Shown here one piece after another: positions 8,779 through 17,636 of a DNA stretch of 64,000 nt. Numbering within the stretch: the stretch's first letter is position 1; each line of letters opens with the position of its first letter. The DNA is from Haladaptatus sp. DYF46. Lineage in GTDB: Archaea; Halobacteriota; Halobacteria; Halobacteriales; Haladaptataceae. The stretch covers positions 886,993 to 950,992 of the forward strand of contig NZ_JAJFAY010000002.1 in the NCBI RefSeq assembly GCF_021083305.1. The letters run 5' to 3'. The notes under the pieces are model-generated. The model was not told where the DNA came from. It did not search any database and saw nothing but the letters and a program-made list of their open reading frames with translations. Position numbers and translations under genes: made by a program.

Positions 8779-10239
8779 ATGTTCGAGTCGTGGGACCTTT
8801 CGGGAACCTCCGGACGGCGTCTCATCATGGCTCTCGGCGGGATGTACGTCGTCGCCGGTTCCGGAATCTCGTTCACGAACGTCGCCATCGACTGGACGCT
8901 CGGTCTCGACTTGACCGTCTTCACCCTCGTCGCCGGTCCCGGCCTCGTCACTCTCTACGTCGGTTATTGGCTGCCCCGGAGCGAGGTTCGAACGGAACTC
9001 TTCTCCCGCATCGCCAAGTGGTGCCTGGGGGGTATCGCGATGATGCTCGGTATCTTCCTCTTCATCTATCTCGTCACCACCAACGCCGCTTCGGTCGGCA
9101 GCATGCTCATCCTCACGTCGCTCTCCTGTCTCTCCGGACTCGGAATGGGGTACAACGGCGCACGGGCGGGGACGCGAGCGCTCAACGCCGACGAACAACG
9201 GCGGGAGGCGGAACGATACAGCAAGGAACTCCAGCGCTACGAAACCATGATCGAAACCGTCAACGACGGTATCTTCGTCATCGACGAGGACGACTACTTC
9301 ATCCACGTCAACGACGCGTACGCCGAAATCGTCGGGTACGACCGCGAGGAACTCCTCGGGTCGCACACGTCGCTCGTCGTGGTGAAGGGGTTGAACGACC
9401 TCTCGAACGAACTGCAAGACGAACTCCTCGCGGACGACGGCGAACCGAAGACCTACGACGCGATTTTGGAAACGTCGTCCGGCGACAGGATAGACGTCGA
9501 AGCGACGGTGGCGAACCTCCCGAAACAAGCGGCTAACGGTCGAGACATCGTCGGCGTCGTCCGCGACGTGACCGAGCGAAACGAGCGCGAACGGCAACTC
9601 GAACGGCAGAACCAGCGACTCGATAGCTTCGCCAGTATGGTCGCCCACGAACTCCGGAACCCGCTCATGATCGGTCAGATGTACTGCAACGAACTCCCGG
9701 CGGACGCGGCCCCGGTCGCGGTCGAGTACATCACCGAATCGTTCGACCGCATCGACGACATCATCGACGTGCTGTTGGTGGTCACACAGGGGCACGAGAC
9801 GGTGCCCGAAAGTACGCCGGTGCGTCTCGGAGACACGGCGCGGAACGCGTGGAACAAGGTGGACTCCCCCGACGCGACCTTGGAGGTGCTGATGGACGGG
9901 ACGATTTCCGCGGACGAGACGTACGTCGAACATCTGTTCAGAAACCTGTTCGAAAACGCCGTCGAACACGCTGGGGCGGACGTCACCGTCACCGTCGGCG
10001 AACTTCCGACCGGATTCTACATCGCCGACGACGGACCGGGCGTCCCGTTGGACGCCCGCGAAACCGTCTTCGAGATGGGCTACACGACCGCATCCGGTAA
10101 CGGCGGAATGGGGTTGGGTCTCGCGTTCGTTCACGAGTTGGCGACCGTGTACGGCTGGAACTGTTCGCTGACCGACAGCGCCGACGGCGGCGCACAGTTC
10201 GAGTTTACGAACGTCACCGAAACGAAAAACCCCGTCTGA
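8779..10239 (+). CDS. Membrane PAS-domain sensor histidine kinase
   Basis: Start placed at ATG 8779, 25-31 nt after an AATTACC box, giving a leaderless message; the TTG at 8761 would add six residues. Residues about 10-125 contain four hydrophobic segments ([78 protein letters not shown]). A PAS domain follows ([20 protein letters not shown]), then HisKA with the phospho-acceptor in [10 protein letters not shown], and HATPase_c with [10 protein letters not shown] (N box), IADDGPGVP (G1) and [18 protein letters not shown] (G2). It is complete and probably active. No receiver-domain partner is next to it, as is usual in haloarchaea. Confidence 0.93.
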   Translation: MFESWDLSGTSGRRLIMALGGMYVVAGSGISFTNVAIDWTLGLDLTVFTLVAGPGLVTLYVGYWLPRSEVRTELFSRIAKWCLGGIAMMLGIFLFIYLVTTNAASVGSMLILTSLSCLSGLGMGYNGARAGTRALNADEQRREAERYSKELQRYETMIETVNDGIFVIDEDDYFIHVNDAYAEIVGYDREELLGSHTSLVVVKGLNDLSNELQDELLADDGEPKTYDAILETSSGDRIDVEATVANLPKQAANGRDIVGVVRDVTERNERERQLERQNQRLDSFASMVAHELRNPLMIGQMYCNELPADAAPVAVEYITESFDRIDDIIDVLLVVTQGHETVPESTPVRLGDTARNAWNKVDSPDATLEVLMDGTISADETYVEHLFRNLFENAVEHAGADVTVTVGELPTGFYIADDGPGVPLDARETVFEMGYTTASGNGGMGLGLAFVHELATVYGWNCSLTDSADGGAQFEFTNVTETKNPV

Positions 10240-10379
10240 GAGCCCCGTTCGCACCGCTTCCGCACTCACGACCGCTGTATTTTCACGCCCGCTTTCGTTT
10301 CCTTCCCGACCCTTCGGTCGCGTTTCCCCTCGCCCATCTCTCGACACAAACTTTACGCGGGAGTCCGAACCGGCCGAAC

Positions 10380-11720
10380 ATGAACCGCGAGCGCTCTCGA
10401 AACCTGTACGACCGTGCGCTGTCCGTGACGCCGGGCGGCGTCAACTCCCCCGTTCGGGCCGTCCGCCCGTACCCGTTCTTCGTCGAACGCGGCGACGGCG
10501 CACACGTCATCGACGCCGACGGGAACAGATACATCGACTACGTGATGGGCTACGGGCCGCTCCTCTTGGGCCACGACCTGCCACAACCCGTCCAGTCGGC
10601 GCTCCAGTCGCAACTCGCCGACGGGCCGATGTACGGCGCGCCGACCGAAGTCGAAGTCGAACTCGCGGAGTTCGTCACCCGGCACGTCCCGAGCGTCGAG
10701 ATGATTCGATTCGTCAACAGCGGAACCGAGGCGACCACCTCCGCCGTGCGCCTCGCCCGCGGCTACACCGGGCGCGACAAAATCGTCGTCATGCAGGGCG
10801 GCTATCACGGCGCACAGGAATCGACGCTCGTACAGGGAAAGACGGGCACGACGTCGGAACCGAGTTCGAACGGGATTCCAGCGTCGTTCGCCGAGGAGAC
10901 CATCACGCTCCCGTTCAACGACGCCGAGGCGGCCCGCGAAGTGTTCGAGAAGCACGGCGACGAAATCGCCTGCGTTCTCACCGAACCGATTCTCGGAAAC
11001 TGTGCGAGCGTCCCGCCCGTCGACGGGTATCTGGGGACCCTCCGCGAACTGACCGAGGACCACGGGTCGCTCCTCGTCTTCGACGAGGTGATGACTGGAT
11101 TCCGCATCGGCGGGTTAGGGTGTGCACAGGGCAAGTTCGGCATCACGCCGGACCTCACGACGCTCGCCAAGGTCATCGGCGGCGGGTTCCCCGTCGGTGC
11201 CGTCGGCGGACGGGCCGAAATCGTCGAGCAGTTCACGCCGACCGGAAACGTGTTTCAGGCGGGCACCTACTCCGGGCATCCGCTGTCTCTCACCGCCGGA
11301 CTCGAACTGCTCCGCTACGCCGCGAAAAACGACGTGTACGATCACGTGGCCGCGCTCGGCGACCGACTCCGGTCGGGCTTGACCGATATCCTCGAAGACC
11401 GCGCGCCGGAGTACACCGTCGTCGGCATGGACAGCATGTTCAAGGTCATCTTCACCCGCGACGGGCCGCGCGATTTGGAGGGCCAGTGCGAAGCGGGATG
11501 CCGCCAGAACCCCGACTGCCCCCGGTTCGACTACTGCCCGAAGGACAAGGGCGACGTGAACCGCGCCGAAACGGAGCGCTGGGAGCGCCTGTTCTGGCCC
11601 GCGATGCTCGACGAGGGCGTCTTCCTCACGGCCAACCAGTTCGAATCGCAGTTCATCAGCTACGCCCACACGGAAGAGGACATAGAGGAGACGCTGGAAG
11701 CGTACAAAGGAGCCCTCTAA
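10380..11720 (+). CDS. hemL: Glutamate-1-semialdehyde 2,1-aminomutase
   Basis: PLP enzyme that converts glutamate-1-semialdehyde to 5-aminolevulinate, the committed C5-pathway step to haem and related tetrapyrroles. The start [20 protein letters not shown] and [20 protein letters not shown] are classic HemL. The PLP lysine is K264 in [13 protein letters not shown], and [20 protein letters not shown] is the cofactor-phosphate region. At 446 residues it is slightly longer than bacterial HemL because of an insertion at 370-386 with four cysteines (C370, C374, C380, C386; C-x3-C-x5-C-x5-C). A TTTACG box lies about 27 nt before the ATG. It is separated from hemC/hemD (15.8 kb) by regulators and gene remnants. 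Confidence 0.97.
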   Translation: MNRERSRNLYDRALSVTPGGVNSPVRAVRPYPFFVERGDGAHVIDADGNRYIDYVMGYGPLLLGHDLPQPVQSALQSQLADGPMYGAPTEVEVELAEFVTRHVPSVEMIRFVNSGTEATTSAVRLARGYTGRDKIVVMQGGYHGAQESTLVQGKTGTTSEPSSNGIPASFAEETITLPFNDAEAAREVFEKHGDEIACVLTEPILGNCASVPPVDGYLGTLRELTEDHGSLLVFDEVMTGFRIGGLGCAQGKFGITPDLTTLAKVIGGGFPVGAVGGRAEIVEQFTPTGNVFQAGTYSGHPLSLTAGLELLRYAAKNDVYDHVAALGDRLRSGLTDILEDRAPEYTVVGMDSMFKVIFTRDGPRDLEGQCEAGCRQNPDCPRFDYCPKDKGDVNRAETERWERLFWPAMLDEGVFLTANQFESQFISYAHTEEDIEETLEAYKGAL

Positions 11721-11807
11721 CCCGAGTTCTCGACGGTTAGTCTCTCTCCCGAAGGCCGGTTCGGGAGACGACATTCGTTTTACCCCCCGATTCCAAGGAA
11801 CGAACAG

Positions 11808-12266
11808 ATGCAACGTCCACAACTCTCCGGCGACCGGGTACGCTCGCGCTGGTGGTACTGGATCGCGGCGGTACCCGTGGTGTTCGTCTTCTGGCTCGTG
11901 ACGGTCGCGTGGGTCACGTTCGCCATCATGCTGGAACCGTCCCTCCTCTCCTTTACGTCCGACTCGCCTGTCGTTCACGCGGTGTCCGTCTCGCTGGTCG
12001 CGGTCGGGATTCCGTTCGCCGTCCTCACCGTCGTGTTCCCGTTCGCGGTGTTTCAGGACACGCAGGCCATCCATCGCGCCGAACCGGGGTGGGAACCACC
12101 CAGCGGAAACTACTCGCTCGTCGGCCTCCTCGGCCTCGTGGCCGCCGTCGTCAGCGGTGTCCTGACGCGGAGCTTCTCGATTGCGGTCATCATCGGACTC
12201 GTTTTGAGCGTTCCGTTCGCGCTCTACTACCTCCGCGAACGACACGACAACCTCGGCGTTCCGTGA
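11808..12266 (+). CDS. Four-helix integral membrane protein of unknown function
   Basis: A 152-residue protein, ATG start. Hydrophobic segments at about residues 16-40 (WYWIAAVPVVFVFWLVTVAW), 55-80 (VSVSLVAVGIPFAVLTVVFP), 103-120 and 123-143, with short charged loops and a soluble tail RERHDNLGVP. No catalytic motif or recognised family. It follows hemL by 87 bp on the same strand and might be co-transcribed. It converges with the NUDIX gene, with 13 bp between stop codons. Confidence 0.75.
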   Translation: MQRPQLSGDRVRSRWWYWIAAVPVVFVFWLVTVAWVTFAIMLEPSLLSFTSDSPVVHAVSVSLVAVGIPFAVLTVVFPFAVFQDTQAIHRAEPGWEPPSGNYSLVGLLGLVAAVVSGVLTRSFSIAVIIGLVLSVPFALYYLRERHDNLGVP

Positions 12267-12279
12267 CCGAGAGCGGCGC

Positions 12280-12819
12280 TCAGATATCGGTCGTCTCGGG
12301 AGGGTCCGCGGCACGCGCGGCAGCGAGTTCCGCCAGCATCTCTTCTTTCGATATCTCGGTATCCGCGTAGGGGTCGGTCACCGCCGCGAACGGTTCCGCG
12401 TCGTCGAGGCTCGCGGCGCGTTCGACGGAGCGAGCCATCCGTCCGCCGAAGACGGCTCTCAGCCGTTCCGCCGCTGCCTCGGGTGACATCCACTCGTAAT
12501 CGTCGTGCTCATCGTTCAGGGTGATTTCCGTCTCGTCCGTTTCGCAGCGGTAGACGAGCGTCACGACCGGATTTCCGGTTTCGGCGTCCAACCACCCGCC
12601 GTACGCCGCATCGACCGGTGGTCCGATTCTGGCGTCCACGTCGAGTTCCTCCCGTAGTTCGCGTCGAAGTCCGCCGACGAGCGTCTCCCCGTACTCGAAT
12701 CGGCCTCCCGGCGGTTCCCAGTGGTCCGATACTTTCGTCACCAGCACGTTCCCCTCCGGGCCGAAGAGGACGGCTTTCTGCGTGATTTGACCGACGTACC
12801 GTTCGCGTTCGTTCGTCAT
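12280..12819 (-). CDS. NUDIX hydrolase
   Basis: A 179-residue protein with the NUDIX box GETLVGGLRRELREELDVDA (consensus Gx5Ex7REUxEExGU; the final Gly is Asp here). The catalytic REx2EE core is intact. N-terminal sequence ITQKAVLFGPEGNVLVTKVS is the usual first strand pair. The C-terminal 70 residues (PEAAAERLRAVFGGRMARSV onwards) are extended and probably select the substrate, which is likely a nucleoside-diphosphate derivative; the exact one cannot be told. ATG start at 12819. Confidence 0.9.
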   Translation of the reverse strand: MTNERERYVGQITQKAVLFGPEGNVLVTKVSDHWEPPGGRFEYGETLVGGLRRELREELDVDARIGPPVDAAYGGWLDAETGNPVVTLVYRCETDETEITLNDEHDDYEWMSPEAAAERLRAVFGGRMARSVERAASLDDAEPFAAVTDPYADTEISKEEMLAELAAARAADPPETTDI

Positions 12820-12911
12820 GCCTTCGTGTTAGCTCACTAACTATTCAATCTATCTCGACTGTTCGGAAATCATCGACGGTCGCCCGCGACGCCGTTCACG
12901 GGGCGTTCTCG

Positions 12912-13298
12912 CTATTCGTCGGCATCCCGCTCTTGGAAGTGGAAGTGGTCGAACGGTTGCATGCGACGCTGGCGCATTATCTCCGAACTCTCGACCGTGA
13001 CCCCCGATTCGTGGAGCAGGTCCGTGATTCGTGTGATATCTTGCGTACTCGTTCCGACGACTTCGATGTGGATGTTCCGCCGTCCGGTGAGCATTTCGCG
13101 AACGTCGACTACCCCCTGAACGTCCAACATTCGTTCGACGTAGGTCGCTCGCTCCACTGCCGGAACCGTACAGACGAACAACACGCGGAGCGGCAGGTTT
13201 GCGGCCTCGTAATCGACTTCGGGATGGTAGCCTTTGATGATGCCGTCGTTCTCCAGTTGTTCGATTCGATTGCGGACGGTACTCGCCGAGACGCCTGC
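12912..13298 (-). pseudogene. Lrp/AsnC-family regulator, N-terminally truncated
   Basis: The frame 13298-12912 encodes the recognition helix and wing of an Lrp HTH (AGVSASTVRNRIEQLENDGI) followed by a complete RAM/ligand domain (LPLRVLFVCTVPAVERATYV, VVDVREMLTGRRNIHIEVVG). The first 30-35 residues of the HTH are missing: an in-frame TGA at 13301-13299 precedes the fragment, and I found no HTH start in the other frames upstream. The first available start in frame is the GTG at 13184, which would leave only the C-terminal domain (90 residues). Either the gene is dead or it now makes an effector domain without DNA binding. Confidence 0.75.
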
Positions 13299-13524
13299 TC
13301 ATGGCTCTCGATACGTCACTCGTCCGGTTGATTGTTTCCCACCACGCCACCCTTCTGACGGGTTTTCACTGTGCGATGTGGATTTGCTCTCGCGCGGTAA
13401 TTCGCCGATTTTTGAGCGACGTTACTACCGACAATGTTGTCACTCACTTCCTCAACCTACTAGGTCCTGTGAAATACTCCGGTGTTTAACAAAAGGAACC
13501 GCTTAAATCTAGTCAGTGAATACC

Positions 13525-13827
13525 ATGCTAAACCGTCAGCTAGATGTCCTCTCGAACGTTCACCGTCGAAGACTCTTGTTCGCCTTGAGGGACAAAAATC
13601 CACAAAACGACGGAACAAACGCGGCCAATGTGGAGAAAAGCCAAAGAGAGCGGGCGATTCTGATGCGACACGTGCATTTACCGAAGTTGGCAGACCACGG
13701 GTATATCGACTGGGATCAGGAGTCGAACCGCGTTACAAAGGGGCCACAATTCGACGAAATCCGGCCGCTGCTCACGCTTTTCGTTAAAAACCGAGAAACC
13801 CTTCTCGACGATGAGCGGTCGGACTGA
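13525..13827 (+). CDS. Small winged-helix regulator (DUF7344-like)
   Basis: About 100 residues: MLNRQLDVLSNVHRRRLLFA opens a winged-helix domain (helix-turn-helix around residues 5-50), followed by HLPKLADHGYIDWDQESNRV, the wing typical of haloarchaeal DUF7344/ArsR-like proteins, with conserved H-L-P-K-L and G-x-I/L-x-x-D/W. ATG 13525 is preferred over the GTG at 13516; a CTTAAAT box at 13502 supports either. The same fold forms the N-terminus of the membrane protein at 41336. The target is unknown. Confidence 0.75.
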   Translation: MLNRQLDVLSNVHRRRLLFALRDKNPQNDGTNAANVEKSQRERAILMRHVHLPKLADHGYIDWDQESNRVTKGPQFDEIRPLLTLFVKNRETLLDDERSD

Positions 13828-14257
13828 TTTTTGGTGCTTCTTCCCTCGTCACAAGGGTGATACGGAGTGACACGTGGTTGGGACCCTGTCGAACTCCGTA
13901 CCATCTAGCCTTTCGGACTACCCCGGTATAACCTTACTGTGATTATCCGGGTGAACAATCTTCCCGCGGTAGCTGTCGATGTGTCCGTTCGTCGTCAACT
14001 CCCGTAACTTCTGTTCTCATCGTTCCAAGGGACAAATCAGGGCTCTCTCGTGAGACTGTGAAAAACCGAACTATTACCCACACTATCGCTTCATACCAAC
14101 CTTATCCTGATGGATGTTGATTATTTCACGATATTGTTGCGGTATAAACAAATAGTATGAAATTTGATAAGAAAGATAATAGTGAGCGAGATACTTCGGA
14201 TACATATGAAGCTCTGTTTCGCCGGGCGAACTCGATTGGTCAGACGGGAACTGACTT
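13828..14257. other. Non-coding stretch with a possible coding remnant
   Basis: No intact gene. On the minus strand 14015-13918 is open without a start and would end in RELTTNGHIDSYRGKIVHPD and then a stop (TAG at 13920-13918), which looks like the tail of a lost gene. GC drops at 14090-14200. With the truncated Lrp gene to its left this looks like a recombination or deletion scar. Confidence 0.4.
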
Positions 14258-15151
14258 ATGAGCGGCGGCAGAACACCGCAAACGGTACCGGAATCTCCGG
14301 TGGCATGGTTGGGACCCATGAAGGACGTATCTAATCACGATCGAGCTGTCGAATTGCTGCAAAAACTCGGGCTAAAGGAGTACGAGGCGAAGAGTCTCGT
14401 CGCGCTGTCGAGGCTACCGAAAGCGACTGCCAAGGAGATAAGCGAGACATCCGAGGTGCCCCGAACGCGCGTCTACGACGCGATACGCGTGTTGGAATCC
14501 AAGGGACTCGTCGAGATTCAACACTCGAACCCACAGCAGTTTCGCGCCGTTTCGATAGCAGAAGCGGGCGAAACCCTTCGCCAAAAGTACGAGTCACGAA
14601 CGGAAACGCTCGTCGAGGCATTGGAGGATATCGAACCGGCACAGTCGACCACCGACGAGGAAGTCACGCACGAAGTCTGGTCGCTCACCGGAGGGACGGC
14701 GATTCGGAATCGCACGGCACAACTCATCGACGCCGCCGGAGAGGAGATAATCCTCATCATCGGCCGGGGGGAGGTCATCACGGACGACCTCGTCGAAAAC
14801 CTGCAAACGGCACAGGAAACCGGAATTCGTGTTCTCATCGGAACGTCGGACGAAACGCTCCGCGAGCGAATTCAGGACGAAATCCCGAACGCCCGTGTCT
14901 TCGTCTCCGGGTTGGAGTGGCTGAACAGCTCGCCCGTTCAGGAGTCCGACGATACGGTCATCAGCAGGCTATTGTTGATAGACCAGAACACGATTCTCGT
15001 CAGCTCGGCGCAGGAAACGAGTACCGGCGCGATAGATACGGAAAAAGCGGTGTTCGGGAGAGGGTTCGACAACGGTATCGTCGTTATCGCCCGACGACTG
15101 ATGGCGACCGGGTTGGCACCGATCGACGACCCCGAAGCCTCCGAGTACTAG
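14258..15151 (+). CDS. TrmB-family transcriptional regulator
   Basis: A 297-residue protein with an N-terminal winged helix at about residues 25-95 (LLQKLGLKEYEAKSLVALSR, PRTRVYDAIRVLESKGLVEI), the TrmB signature, then a coiled linker (LRQKYESRTETLVEALEDIE) and a C-terminal effector domain (EEIILIIGRGEVITDDLVEN) of the phospholipase-D-like TrmB_C type. TrmB proteins bind sugars or related metabolites and control sugar metabolism. The conserved part begins at MKDVSNHDRA, so ATG 14318 is a good alternative start. No sugar gene is adjacent. The gene lies next to the decayed stretch at 13.8 kb and may have arrived with it. Confidence 0.88.
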   Translation: MSGGRTPQTVPESPVAWLGPMKDVSNHDRAVELLQKLGLKEYEAKSLVALSRLPKATAKEISETSEVPRTRVYDAIRVLESKGLVEIQHSNPQQFRAVSIAEAGETLRQKYESRTETLVEALEDIEPAQSTTDEEVTHEVWSLTGGTAIRNRTAQLIDAAGEEIILIIGRGEVITDDLVENLQTAQETGIRVLIGTSDETLRERIQDEIPNARVFVSGLEWLNSSPVQESDDTVISRLLLIDQNTILVSSAQETSTGAIDTEKAVFGRGFDNGIVVIARRLMATGLAPIDDPEASEY

Positions 15152-15279
15152 CGACGGTCGTCACCTCCCTGTACAACTGGTAGCCGGGCCGTAGAAACAT
15201 TCTCTCTCCACTGGCTCACGTCGTCACGCCTGACGATGGGAAATCGATTTGACGGGTTCCAGTCGGTTATCGCCCGCGC

Positions 15280-15570
15280 TCAGTCCGAGTCGTTCTTCCG
15301 TACGCTGACTTCACCGCTACGCAGAACGGTCACGTCGTACATGAAGGAAACGGAGTCCGTTGCCTCGCATCGGCAACCTGTTCCGGGAGAGACGAGCGCG
15401 TCCAACGCGTCCGGGTCGATATACGTATAGAGGGGTTCCATTTCGTCCGGTTCGTCGTTTACTGCCACTGCAACCGTTTCGGCGACGGCGGTACTCGGGG
15501 CTTTGGAAGCCCAATCGCACCGTACTCGCACTACTCCTGTCTCCTCTCCGATGTCGTCCTCGTTTCCCAT
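15280..15570 (-). CDS. HalOD1 output-domain protein
   Basis: A 96-residue protein from ATG 15570 (a GTG three bases upstream also fits). The pattern STAVAETVAVAVNDEPDEME, PLYTYIDPDALDAL and a C-terminal VSFMYDVTVLRSGEVSV matches the haloarchaeal output domain 1, a small stand-alone domain thought to act downstream of two-component kinases. It is convergent with the TrmB gene. Its exact target is unknown. Confidence 0.8.
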   Translation of the reverse strand: MGNEDDIGEETGVVRVRCDWASKAPSTAVAETVAVAVNDEPDEMEPLYTYIDPDALDALVSPGTGCRCEATDSVSFMYDVTVLRSGEVSVRKNDSD

Positions 15571-15771
15571 CACGATTGACCTATACTACATCGTAGCGTA
15601 TAATTGTGAGTGTATGTGCGTAATTATTTGAGGACAATCCCACATCCTCGCGGTTCTAAAGGGAACAGCGAGAGTTCCACGGGTCACCCGACCCGTGGTC
15701 GTTTACGCGGGTTTCGAGCCATGCAAGACGGTTGCGAAGGTGGTTTCAATGTCGGGTTCTCAGTTTCCCCT

Positions 15772-16872
15772 ATGAGCAACCGCGGAAAGGAACTCCGTCT
15801 CGCTACGCGAGGTTCCAACCTTGCAATCCGACAGTCGGGGGAGGTAAAGGCGGCGTTGGAAGACCGCCGGTTCTCGGTCGAACTGGTCGAAGTGGAAACG
15901 ACGGGTGACCAACTGGACGACGCACTCATCACGGAACTGGGGAAGACGGGCGCGTTCGTCCGTAATCTGGACCGAGAGGTGCTGGATGAGGCAGTCGACG
16001 GCGCGATTCATTCCATGAAGGACATGCCGACCGACCACCCGGACGAACTGGTCGTCGCGGCCGTCCCCGAGCGTGCGAGCGCGAACGACGTCCTCGTGAC
16101 GCCGGACGGGAAACCCATCGACGCGCTTCCCGAGGGTGCCGTCGTGGGCACGTCCAGCCTTCGCCGGAAAGCCCAACTGCTAAACTTCCGTCCCGACCTG
16201 ACCGTCGAACCGCTCCGCGGAAACGTCGATACGCGGATCGAGAAACTCCTCGCGCCGACCCTTCGGGCCGAACACGAGGAGCGAACCGAGGAGGAAAAGG
16301 AGCGGAAAGGCCACCTCGGGAAGAAGGACAGCTACGAGTTCCCATACGACGAGACCATCGACGAGTGGTTCAACGGCCTCTCGGAGGTCGAACGGCGGGC
16401 GCTCGAACGCGACATCGGGACGGAGTACGACGGCATCGTCCTCGCGGAGGCGGGACTCCAACGGAGCGGCCTCGCCCACCACGTCGAGTACGACCGACTG
16501 CCGCCGAAGCAGTTCGTCCCCGCGCCGGGTCAGGGCGCGTTGGCGGTCATGACGCTGGATTCGGAACTCGCACAGGACTTACACGCGGTCCTCGACCACC
16601 CGCGGACGCGGGTCGAAACGACCGTCGAACGGACGATTCTCCGCGAACTGAACGGCGGTTGTATCGCCCCCATCGGCGTCCACAGCATCATTCAGGGCGA
16701 AAACGTCCACGTCGAGGCGCAGGTGTTCAGCCAGGACGGTTCCGAAGCCATCTCCATAAAACGCGACGTCCCGGTCGAAACGCACGTTACCGGCGCGAAG
16801 AAGGTAGCGGAGGAACTCGCCGACCGCGGTGCCCGCGACCTCATCGCGGCGGCGCGCGAGGGGAGCGAATGA
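15772..16872 (+). CDS. hemC: Hydroxymethylbilane synthase (porphobilinogen deaminase)
   Basis: Polymerises four porphobilinogens to hydroxymethylbilane. Start at ATG 15772 (MSNRGKELRLATRGSNLAIR); the 54 upstream open codons are not HemC-like. Key motifs: LATRGSNLAIRQ, the catalytic-Asp region VDGAIHSMKDMPTDHP, TSSLRRKAQL, and LNGGCIAPIG with the cysteine that carries the dipyrromethane cofactor. About 45 charged residues (HEERTEEEKERKGHLGKKDS and following) are inserted before DGIVLAEAGLQR, which makes it longer than bacterial HemC. Its stop overlaps the hemD start (ATGA), so the two are translationally coupled. Confidence 0.96.
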   Translation: MSNRGKELRLATRGSNLAIRQSGEVKAALEDRRFSVELVEVETTGDQLDDALITELGKTGAFVRNLDREVLDEAVDGAIHSMKDMPTDHPDELVVAAVPERASANDVLVTPDGKPIDALPEGAVVGTSSLRRKAQLLNFRPDLTVEPLRGNVDTRIEKLLAPTLRAEHEERTEEEKERKGHLGKKDSYEFPYDETIDEWFNGLSEVERRALERDIGTEYDGIVLAEAGLQRSGLAHHVEYDRLPPKQFVPAPGQGALAVMTLDSELAQDLHAVLDHPRTRVETTVERTILRELNGGCIAPIGVHSIIQGENVHVEAQVFSQDGSEAISIKRDVPVETHVTGAKKVAEELADRGARDLIAAAREGSE

Positions 16873-17609
16873 ACGTCGCGGTCTTTCGCCCGGACGACGA
16901 ACGGTTGGACGAGGCCGTCGATCTGCTGGAATCGCTCGACGTGACCCCCGTCCCCGACCCGATGCTCGCTGTCCGTCCGAGCGACACCGCGCCGCGACAG
17001 GCCGACTTCGTCGTCCTGACGAGCAAAACCGGCGTCGAACTCGCACACGAGGCCGGGTGGAGTCCCGGCGACGAGACGGTTTGTGCCATCGGCGAACCCA
17101 CCGCCGCGACGCTCCGCGAATACGGCTACGATGTCCACATCGTTCCCGACCGGTTTTCCTCGCGGGGACTGGTCGCGACCCTCGCCGACCGCGTGGACGG
17201 CAAAACCGTCGAAGTCGCCCGGAGCGACCACGGGAGCGACGTGCTGACCGACGGCCTCGCCAACGCGGGCGCGGACGTTCACGAGACGGTGCTGTACGAA
17301 CTCGTCCGTCCCGAGGACTCGGGTCGGTCGGCGGAACTCGCCGCCGAAGGCGGCCTCGACGGCGCGCTGTTCACCTCCTCGCTCACCGTCGAACACTTCC
17401 TCGACGCCGCCGAAGAACGCGGCATCCGAACCGAGGCGCTGGAGGGTCTCGAAGACGCGACCGTCGGCACCATCGGCGGCCCGACCCGCGACACCGCCCG
17501 CGAACGAGGTATTCGAGTGGATGTCGTCCCGGACACGGCTTCGTTCGACCTGTTGGCCCGCGAAGCCGTCGAACGCCTCCGCGACGGCCACGACGAGGCT
17601 GAAGTTTAA
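16869..17609 (+). CDS. hemD: Uroporphyrinogen-III synthase
   Basis: A 246-residue protein starting at ATG 16869 inside the hemC stop (ATGA overlap). It closes and inverts ring D of hydroxymethylbilane. HemD is poorly conserved, but the two-lobed pattern is visible: VAVFRPDDERLDEAVDLLES, DFVVLTSKTGVELAHEAG, VCAIGEPTAATLREYGYDVH, ALFTSSLTVEHFLDAAEERG, VGTIGGPTRDTARERGIRVD. Position directly after hemC in the same direction makes the call secure. A DHH-family gene follows after 27 bp and may share the transcript. Confidence 0.93.
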   Translation: MNVAVFRPDDERLDEAVDLLESLDVTPVPDPMLAVRPSDTAPRQADFVVLTSKTGVELAHEAGWSPGDETVCAIGEPTAATLREYGYDVHIVPDRFSSRGLVATLADRVDGKTVEVARSDHGSDVLTDGLANAGADVHETVLYELVRPEDSGRSAELAAEGGLDGALFTSSLTVEHFLDAAEERGIRTEALEGLEDATVGTIGGPTRDTARERGIRVDVVPDTASFDLLAREAVERLRDGHDEAEV

Positions 17610-17636
17610 ATCGAAAGCCGTGACAAGGATGTATCC

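Noticed and set aside
8752..10347. 531-residue frame antisense to the histidine kinase
   Set aside because: Shadow of the real gene; arginine/valine-rich and without domain signature.
14083..14319. 78-residue minus-strand frame
   Set aside because: Overlaps the TrmB start, low-GC tail and no coding character.
15610..15771. Upstream extension of hemC
   Set aside because: 54 residues without resemblance to HemC; ATG 15772 begins the conserved LATRGSN region.
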